Shown one piece after another: positions 58,647 to 64,000 of a DNA stretch of 64,000 bases; position 1 is the stretch's first letter, and the number at the start of each line of letters is the position of its first letter. The stretch comes from JBHJHP01 sp042219825 (lineage in GTDB: Bacteria > Bacteroidota > Bacteroidia > Bacteroidales > UBA5342): positions 1-64,000 of the forward strand of contig NZ_JBHJHQ010000008.1 in the NCBI RefSeq assembly GCF_042219825.1, given 5' to 3'. The notes under the pieces are model-generated. The model was given only the letters and a program-made list of their open reading frames with translations. It was not told the origin of the DNA and searched no databases. The position numbers and the translations under genes were made by a program.

Positions 58647-59941
58647 TCCATCAAACCTCTAAACTTTACGCTCTTTTTAAACGGTATGTAAAATTTACGC
58701 ATCGACTTTTCTACAAAAAGATTTATGTATCGGGTCTGGAAAACATTCCTGTTGGTGATCCTGTAATCTTCGGGCCTAATCACCAAAATGCACTAATGGA
58801 TCCTTTGGCAGTACTTTTAACTACTCCACTTCAACCTGTATTTCTTGCCCGAGCAGATATTTTTAAAAGCTCAATTAACAGGCCAGTCCTTCGGTTTTTG
58901 AAAATTTTGCCGGTCTACAGAGTCCGCGATGGAATAAAATCACTTAGAAATAATGACTCAACATTTAATGAATCCATCGGCGTACTGGAGGCAAAAAAAC
59001 AGCTCGCATTATTCCCGGAAGCAAGACATCACGGACAGAATTTTCTTTTACCTTTAAAAAAAGGGATCCCCAGAATTGCCCTTATGGCAGAAGAAAAACA
59101 TAACTTCAATCTCAATCTTAAAATCGTTCCGGTTGGCATACACTATAGCAATTATTTTGGGTTCAAGGCCGATATTTGGGTAAACTATGGGAAACCAATT
59201 ATGGTAGATGAGCTGAAAACATCATATGGAGAAAATCCTCAGCAGACACATATCATTTTACGGGATAAAATTGCAGAAGGGATAAAACCACTCATACTAA
59301 ACATTGAAGACACCGAACGTTATAGCGAAACCGAATTATTACTAAACCTGGAAGAAACGGTTCAGAACAAAAAACACACCCGGGATTACCTTAGGTCTGC
59401 CCAAACCTTTATCAGAAACCTTACGGATTTAAATTCAGAAAAAAAAGACTCACTTTTAAGCGAGGCACATTCGTTACTGGAAAAGCTTAGAAGTTTATCC
59501 CTTTGCCCTTCAGATCTGTCTGTTTCTAATAAGCCAAAGTTTCTCACATATTTAGAACTTATTTTAGGATTACCTCTCTGCATTGCGGGCTATCTACCTA
59601 CAAAGTTATTCACAGTACCGCCGTGGTTTTTATACCGCAACCTTAAGGACCGGCAGTTTGAAAGCTCTTACAAATACATGTTTATGCTTTTAGGTGCACC
59701 TGTATCATATGCATTATTCGCATTCGTTATTTCTCCTTTAATCCTTTCATCAGATATCCGGATTTCGATCCTCGTTTTTTTTGCTTTATTTTTCATTGGA
59801 TCATATACATTAAGGTACCTGAACCTATTAAAAGTAACGTGGAGATATTTTCTTATTTCCCGAAAGATAACCGTTTTAAAAGAAGACATTAACAACCTGA
59901 AATCCCAGTTAAAAATTTCTTTATCGGAACGGCAAGAATAA
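58643..59941 (+). CDS. PlsC-type 1-acylglycerol-3-phosphate acyltransferase-like protein
   Basis: A 432-residue protein counted from ATG 58643, which overlaps the upstream stop by 4 bases; an in-frame start at 58601 would run far into the BASS gene. The acyltransferase domain (about 35-230) has an NHQNALMDP motif in place of NHxxxxD, ALFPEARHHG for the second block, and IVPVGIHY. A C-terminal part (about 330-400) has three predicted membrane helices. It probably transfers an acyl chain to a glycerophospholipid or related acceptor. The role of the pairing with BASS is unknown. Confidence 0.84.
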   Translation: MIHQTSKLYALFKRYVKFTHRLFYKKIYVSGLENIPVGDPVIFGPNHQNALMDPLAVLLTTPLQPVFLARADIFKSSINRPVLRFLKILPVYRVRDGIKSLRNNDSTFNESIGVLEAKKQLALFPEARHHGQNFLLPLKKGIPRIALMAEEKHNFNLNLKIVPVGIHYSNYFGFKADIWVNYGKPIMVDELKTSYGENPQQTHIILRDKIAEGIKPLILNIEDTERYSETELLLNLEETVQNKKHTRDYLRSAQTFIRNLTDLNSEKKDSLLSEAHSLLEKLRSLSLCPSDLSVSNKPKFLTYLELILGLPLCIAGYLPTKLFTVPPWFLYRNLKDRQFESSYKYMFMLLGAPVSYALFAFVISPLILSSDIRISILVFFALFFIGSYTLRYLNLLKVTWRYFLISRKITVLKEDINNLKSQLKISLSERQE

Positions 59942-59998
59942 TTTTGAAATGTTAATTTAAAAATTGAACTTTGTAATATACACAACCCTTGAATTACA

Positions 59999-60451
59999 AT
60001 GACCAAACTTGAATTAATTAAAGATTTTCTGGCTAAAGATTCGCCTATTGCAGTTGCAGGCGTTTCCAGAAATCCCAAGAAATTTGGGAGACAGGTTTTC
60101 GATAAGCTTTTAATCCTGAATTATCAGCTTTTCCCAATCAATAAATTCTGTAATAAAATAGGAAACATCAATTGCTATCCCGATGTAGATGCCTTACCTT
60201 CAGGCATTGACAAACTTTTAATTCTTACGCCAAAAGAATTTACCGATGAGATAGTTGAAAGAGCACATAAAAAAGGCATCAAAAAAATATGGGTACAGCA
60301 AATGTGCGACACCGACAATACGTTAAAACTTGCAGATAAGCTTGGATTAAAGTTGATTGTAAATGAATGTATTTTTATGTTTGCTGAGCCCAAAGGGATT
60401 CACAGAATTCATAAAACCTTCAAAATGATATTCGGCACATTGCCCAAATAA
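59999..60451 (+). CDS. CoA-binding domain protein (YccU-like)
   Basis: A 150-residue Rossmann-fold protein of the CoA-binding/YccU family. The nucleotide loop is PIAVAGVSRNPKKFGRQVFDKL (about 16-37), with INCYPDVDALPSGIDKLLILTP and a closing NECIFMFAEPKGIHRIHK. Ligand binding is presumed from family; no enzymatic activity is known. It abuts the convergent DUF2807 gene (stop next to stop). Confidence 0.85.
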   Translation: MTKLELIKDFLAKDSPIAVAGVSRNPKKFGRQVFDKLLILNYQLFPINKFCNKIGNINCYPDVDALPSGIDKLLILTPKEFTDEIVERAHKKGIKKIWVQQMCDTDNTLKLADKLGLKLIVNECIFMFAEPKGIHRIHKTFKMIFGTLPK

Positions 60452-61186
60452 TCATTTATCACCTTCGTCTTTTATTAGATCTTTTCCAAAGGCAGGATTT
60501 GGTTTAATTTCTTTTATTTCGCCACCAAGAGAAGTTTTGAAATTCTTTTCTGTGGGATCACCCTTAACGTTAATCGTACTTCCCACACTGGCTTTGGCCT
60601 CAATTGAATCGGAGGAAAATACATTAACTGTTGACCCGGAATTACTTTTAACCATTACATTACCCGTTTTAAGTTCAAACGCATCTATTTTACCTCCCAG
60701 ATTAGCTGATGCATCAAACTTCCTGGCCTTTCCATAAACTTCTATAGTTGAAGCGCCACTGGTAACCGCAACAACCTCATCAGCCTCTGATTCAGCCTTA
60801 ATTACACCACCTGTTATAGTATACAACTTAACCTTTTCACCCCACAACGGACGAACAGTTTCTATATATGCCCCTGTATTGGCTTCTACATACTTAACCT
60901 GCTTGTATGACACCTCTACCATTACTGTAACATCCTGAAGCAACTTAGCTTTCATCCTCACCTTCAATGTCATATCTTCAACTTCTGTAATAACATCTTC
61001 CAAAGCAGCACCTTTCACTTTAACATGTGCCTGTTCCATGTCGTCATAAATAAGTTTTACATTGATGCCGTGAGCAGCAATAACCCGGTTAAAAGGATCC
61101 AGGTTTCTTGTTTCTTCCAAAGTTTCCTGAGCATTGACTGCAGACACAAAAAAAATTAAAAAAAGCAGAGACAAAAACGATTTCAT
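60452..61186 (-). CDS. DUF2807 head-GIN-domain exported protein
   Basis: A 244-residue protein counted from ATG 61186, which gives the signal peptide MKSFLSLLFLIFFVSAVNAQ; the longer frame to 61273 would run through a terminator. The remainder is a beta-rich DUF2807 (putative auto-transporter adhesin, head GIN) domain with repeated strands (FNRVIAAHGINVKLIYDD, GGVIKAESEADEVVAVTSGASTIEVYGKA, FELKTGNVMVKSNSGSTVNV). It is located in the periplasm or outer membrane. Function unknown; the adhesin label is historical. Single gene. Confidence 0.82.
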   Translation of the reverse strand: MKSFLSLLFLIFFVSAVNAQETLEETRNLDPFNRVIAAHGINVKLIYDDMEQAHVKVKGAALEDVITEVEDMTLKVRMKAKLLQDVTVMVEVSYKQVKYVEANTGAYIETVRPLWGEKVKLYTITGGVIKAESEADEVVAVTSGASTIEVYGKARKFDASANLGGKIDAFELKTGNVMVKSNSGSTVNVFSSDSIEAKASVGSTINVKGDPTEKNFKTSLGGEIKEIKPNPAFGKDLIKDEGDK

Positions 61187-61240
61187 ATTTTTAAATTTAA
61201 TAACAACAAAACTACAAAGAATAAGACAGATTAACACATA

Positions 61241-61274
61241 AAAATACCCGGTCACAAAAAACGTGCCGGGCATT
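61241..61274 (-). terminator. queA terminator
   Basis: On the minus strand, CCCGGCAC pairs with GTGACCGGG (one mismatch) around a T-rich loop and is followed by TATTTTTATG. It closes the DUF3098-uppP-truB-queA run. Confidence 0.65.
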
Positions 61275-61292
61275 TAATATCCTGTAATAACA

Positions 61293-62345
61293 TCAAATAA
61301 TCAGCATTGCATCACCGTAAGTTCCAAAACGGTATTTCTCCTTTACGGCCATGCTATAGGCATCCATTACCTGCTCGTAACCTCCGAATGCAGCCACCAT
61401 CATCAACAAAGTGGAATACGGCATATGAAAATTTGATACCATTGAATTAGCTACACTAAAATCGTATGGAGGGAAAATAAATTTATTCGTCCAGCCCTCA
61501 TAGGGTTTCAGAAATCCATCTGTACTTACCGAACTCTCCAGAGTTCGCATTACGGTTGTTCCGACTGCACAAACATTCTTTTTAAGCTTTTTAGTCTCGT
61601 TAACCTTATCCGCTACTTCATCAGTTATAATTATTTGTTCTGAATCCATTTTGTGTTTTGTCAAATCCTCAACATCAATTTCCCTGAAATTTCCTAAGCC
61701 CGCATGCAAGGTAACAAATCCAAACTCAGTACCTTTAATTTCAAAACGTTTCAGCAACTCTCTGCTAAAATGCAAACCCGCTGTTGGAGCAACCACAGCT
61801 CCTTCATGTTTGGCAAATATAGTCTGATATCTTTCCTCATCATCCGGCTCAACATCTCTTTTAAGTATGTGTTTTGGAATTGGCATCTCACCTAAACCAA
61901 AAAGTTTTTCCTTAAATTCATCATAAGGACCATCATACAAAAACCTCAAAGTTCTTCCCCGTGAAGTAGTATTATCAATCACCTCAGCGACCAGGCTGTC
62001 ATCATCACCAAAATATAACTTATTACCAATTCTTATTTTTCTGGCAGGATCCACCAAAACATCCCACAATCTGTTCTCCCGATTCAATTCACGTAACAAA
62101 AACACCTCGATTTTAGCACCGGTCTTTTCTTTATTACCATATAATCTGGCAGGGAAAACCTTTGTATCGTTAAATATCAACAGATCCTTATCATCAAAAT
62201 AATTAATGATCTCCTTAAAAACTTTGTGCTCTATCTTACCGGTTGTTTTGTCCAGAACCAGCAAGCGGGATTCGTCACGATTATAAGCTGGATGTAATGC
62301 AATAAGTTCGGTTGGCAATTTGTACTTAAACTTAGAAAGTTTCAT
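61293..62345 (-). CDS. queA: S-adenosylmethionine:tRNA ribosyltransferase-isomerase
   Basis: A 350-residue QueA. It starts MKLSKFKYKLPTELIALHPA, with the family regions LLIFNDTKVFPARLYGNKEKTGAKIEVFLL (about 54-83) and APTAGLHFSRELL at about residue 188. It transfers the ribose of SAM to preQ1 at tRNA position 34, making epoxyqueuosine. It is the last gene of the run uppP-truB-queA, 64 bases after truB, and ends at a terminator. Confidence 0.96.
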   Translation of the reverse strand: MKLSKFKYKLPTELIALHPAYNRDESRLLVLDKTTGKIEHKVFKEIINYFDDKDLLIFNDTKVFPARLYGNKEKTGAKIEVFLLRELNRENRLWDVLVDPARKIRIGNKLYFGDDDSLVAEVIDNTTSRGRTLRFLYDGPYDEFKEKLFGLGEMPIPKHILKRDVEPDDEERYQTIFAKHEGAVVAPTAGLHFSRELLKRFEIKGTEFGFVTLHAGLGNFREIDVEDLTKHKMDSEQIIITDEVADKVNETKKLKKNVCAVGTTVMRTLESSVSTDGFLKPYEGWTNKFIFPPYDFSVANSMVSNFHMPYSTLLMMVAAFGGYEQVMDAYSMAVKEKYRFGTYGDAMLII

Positions 62346-62409
62346 ATTCTCCTATTCAATTTTTAATACTACTCACATATAAACAACAGGTGCTTTATAC
62401 GTAAAGTTT

Positions 62410-63102
62410 TTATATATGTTCCAAATTTTCTGTATTTTTTTCAAACTCTTCCAAAGAAAGGGCGTCAGCTATGGTATAATCACCTACACGCGTGCGCTGT
62501 AAACCAATCAAGTGACCGCCGGAATTCAGCTCCCTGCCAATATCCCGGGCTAAAGCCCTGATATATGTCCCTTTACTGCAAACAATACGAATGGTAAGCA
62601 CGGGCAACTCAAATTTCAGAATTTCAATTTCATCGATCACAAGAATTTTGGGTCGCATTTCCACTTCCTCACCCTTTCGGGCATATTTATAAGCCCGTTT
62701 TCCGTTAATTTTTACAGCTGAATATTCCGGTGGAATCTGTTGAATTTCTCCCTTGAATTTTTCCAGTGCCTGTTCTACTAATTCTTTTGTTATATGTTCG
62801 AAAGGATATGTTCGATCAATTTTTGTTTCCAGATCAAAAGATGGCGTGGTCTCACCGAGTTTAATGGTGGCTATGTATTCTTTAACTCCCGCCTGATAAA
62901 ATTCGATTTGTTTGGTGGCTTTCCCGGTACAAACCAACATTACTCCGGTTGCCAAAGGATCCAAAGTCCCGGCATGACCAACTTTAAGTTTTTTTACTCC
63001 CAATTTATTTTGTAACCTGATCCTGATTTTCTTTACAAGATCAAAGGAAGTCCATCCCAAAGGCTTATCAAGGATTATTACTTCACCTTCAATATAGTTC
63101 AT
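62410..63102 (-). CDS. truB: tRNA pseudouridine(55) synthase
   Basis: A 230-residue TruB counted from ATG 63102, which shares one base with the uppP stop (TGATG); an in-frame TTG at 63105 is not preferred. The N-terminus has ILDKPLGWTSFDLVKKIR. The catalytic Asp is in KVGHAGTLDPLATGVML (about residue 48), with the KINGKRAYKYARKGEEVEMR and CSKGTYIRALARDIG motifs later. It makes pseudouridine in the T-loop of tRNAs. The PUA C-terminal domain is absent, as in short forms. Confidence 0.96.
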   Translation of the reverse strand: MNYIEGEVIILDKPLGWTSFDLVKKIRIRLQNKLGVKKLKVGHAGTLDPLATGVMLVCTGKATKQIEFYQAGVKEYIATIKLGETTPSFDLETKIDRTYPFEHITKELVEQALEKFKGEIQQIPPEYSAVKINGKRAYKYARKGEEVEMRPKILVIDEIEILKFELPVLTIRIVCSKGTYIRALARDIGRELNSGGHLIGLQRTRVGDYTIADALSLEEFEKNTENLEHI

Positions 63103-63887
63103 CAAACGATACTTAACTGATATCCTGACGCCAGCAAGATCAATATGACCACACCAACAATAATCCGATAATAACCAAATGCCTTAAACCCATTTTTGGT
63201 TAAAAATGAAATAAACGATTTTATGGCAAGCATGGCTACAATAAAAGCAATTACATTACCAAATATCAGAATTCCAATATTATCGACAGTAATGGATTTA
63301 TAATTTTCCAGCAATTTGTATCCTGAGGCAGCAAACATGGTGGGAACAGCTAAAAAGAAAGAGAATTCAGCAGCATTTTTCTTTGTAAGTTTTTGCGTCA
63401 TACCTCCTATAATTGTTGATGCCGATCTGGATACACCCGGAATCATAGCTATTACCTGAAAGAAACCAATTATTAATGATTTTTTATACGTTACTTCCTG
63501 ATTCTTTTCTTCATCATTATGTTTGAACCAGGAATCAACAAATACAAGAATAATACCTCCCAGCACAAGTGAAACAGCGACAACAACTACATTTTCGAGC
63601 AACTCATCAATAACATCACTGAATAACAACCCAAAAACAGCAGCCGGCAAAAATGCCACGAATAATTTATAGTAAAATTTCAGGCTCTGAAAAAACTTTT
63701 TCCAGTACAGAACAACGACACTCAGTATTGCGCCAAACTGTATATTTACGATGAAGGCCCGTACAAATTCCGAATTCTCAATACCCAAAATATTCTGAGT
63801 AATAATCATATGCCCGGTTGATGAAACAGGAAGAAATTCTGTTAGCCCTTCAACAATTGCAATAATCAACGCTTCTATCCAACTCAT
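63102..63887 (-). CDS. uppP: undecaprenyl-diphosphatase
   Basis: A 261-residue BacA/UppP-family membrane enzyme with about eight predicted helices. The active-site motifs are EGLTEFLPVSSTGHMII (about 14-30) and PGVSRSASTIIGGM (about 149-162), which hold the catalytic Glu, Ser and Arg. It recycles undecaprenyl pyrophosphate for cell-wall synthesis and confers bacitracin tolerance. It is translationally coupled to truB and follows a DUF3098 gene. Confidence 0.96.
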   Translation of the reverse strand: MSWIEALIIAIVEGLTEFLPVSSTGHMIITQNILGIENSEFVRAFIVNIQFGAILSVVVLYWKKFFQSLKFYYKLFVAFLPAAVFGLLFSDVIDELLENVVVVAVSLVLGGIILVFVDSWFKHNDEEKNQEVTYKKSLIIGFFQVIAMIPGVSRSASTIIGGMTQKLTKKNAAEFSFFLAVPTMFAASGYKLLENYKSITVDNIGILIFGNVIAFIVAMLAIKSFISFLTKNGFKAFGYYRIIVGVVILILLASGYQLSIV

Positions 63888-63902
63888 GTAATATTTCTCC
63901 TA

Positions 63903-64000
63903 CTATTCCACGTCCCGTTTTGGGCGTTTCATAATGGCATAGATTTCAAAAATAAATCCGCCAATGATTAAAATCGGTGCCAATGTAATTCTTCTGAAAC
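63903..64000 (-). CDS. DUF3098-family small membrane protein (3' part only)
   Basis: The minus-strand frame ends at TAG 63903 and reads RRITLAPILIIGGFIFEIYA, then IMKRPKRDVE, the C-terminal hydrophobic segment and basic tail of DUF3098 proteins. The N-terminus lies outside the window. In Bacteroidota this gene commonly sits between ftsX and uppP, which agrees with the next gene here. Function unknown. Confidence 0.7.
   Translation of the reverse strand, partial: FRRITLAPILIIGGFIFEIYAIMKRPKRDVE

Noticed and set aside
61187..61273. N-terminal extension of the DUF2807 protein
   Set aside because: It would run through the queA terminator hairpin and bury the signal peptide; ATG 61186 gives a standard signal peptide.

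Overview
This window is a chromosomal segment of a Bacteroidota bacterium, most likely class Bacteroidia (a Marinilabiliales/Prolixibacteraceae-like lineage is my inference). The supporting signals are Bacteroidota-type promoters (-7 element TAnnTTTG, some with TTTG/TTG 19-20 bases upstream), type IX secretion C-terminal domains on two exported proteins, a PID-CTERM-like small protein, a fused 2-oxoacid:ferredoxin oxidoreductase alpha subunit, and the order DUF3098-uppP-truB-queA typical of this phylum. The DNA is AT-rich and most of it is ordinary core metabolism.

Layout. 1-4207: an accessory tract of single-gene or two-gene units (ParD/ParE-like toxin-antitoxin, a 592-aa lipoprotein of unknown function, a MORN/YwqK-like protein, a DJ-1/PfpI protein), all on the + strand. 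They are separated by 107-138 bp repeats with imperfect dyad symmetry whose ends look like integron attC sites; no integrase is visible. 4247-7693: a small exported protein, then a radical-SAM/DUF4130 DNA-repair-type gene pair facing an HTH-S24 (LexA-like) regulator across a shared palindromic operator region. 7820-11227: a Tat-exported oxidoreductase and enolase-superfamily pair, four tandem 118-bp structured repeats, and tRNA-Pro. 11328-19584: a TrmH-type methyltransferase, korAB, a ClC protein, a flavin reductase, rplU-rpmA and serS. 19657-26122: a DNRLRE lipoprotein, an amino-sugar kinase with murQ, a LiaF-like/LytS/LytTR signalling operon, and a redoxin.

26276-36945: metA and metY with palindromic and structured non-coding DNA, a PID-CTERM-like protein, a large beta-helix T9SS protein, a 39-aa lipoprotein, gap, acn and ilvE. 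37147-43257: sppA-lpxK-PNP, cca, and a tandem thioredoxin pair. 43311-47438: purU-tlpA-like-hisH-hisA-hisF-hisIE on the minus strand. 47665-50670: galM, an MscS-type channel and a tiny T9SS-tagged protein. 50773-57387: the leu operon (leuA-leuC-leuD-leuA2/cimA-like-leuB) preceded by a complete attenuator: promoter, Leu/Ile-rich leader peptide, antiterminator and terminator. 57645-64000: a BASS transporter with acyltransferase, a CoA-binding protein, a DUF2807 protein, and queA-truB-uppP-DUF3098.

The most notable observations are the attC-like cassette array at the left edge, the leu attenuator that is visible end to end, the tandem structured repeats beside tRNA-Pro with compensatory base changes, the perfect 24-bp palindrome over the metA transcription start, and the S24-regulator/radical-SAM repair module.
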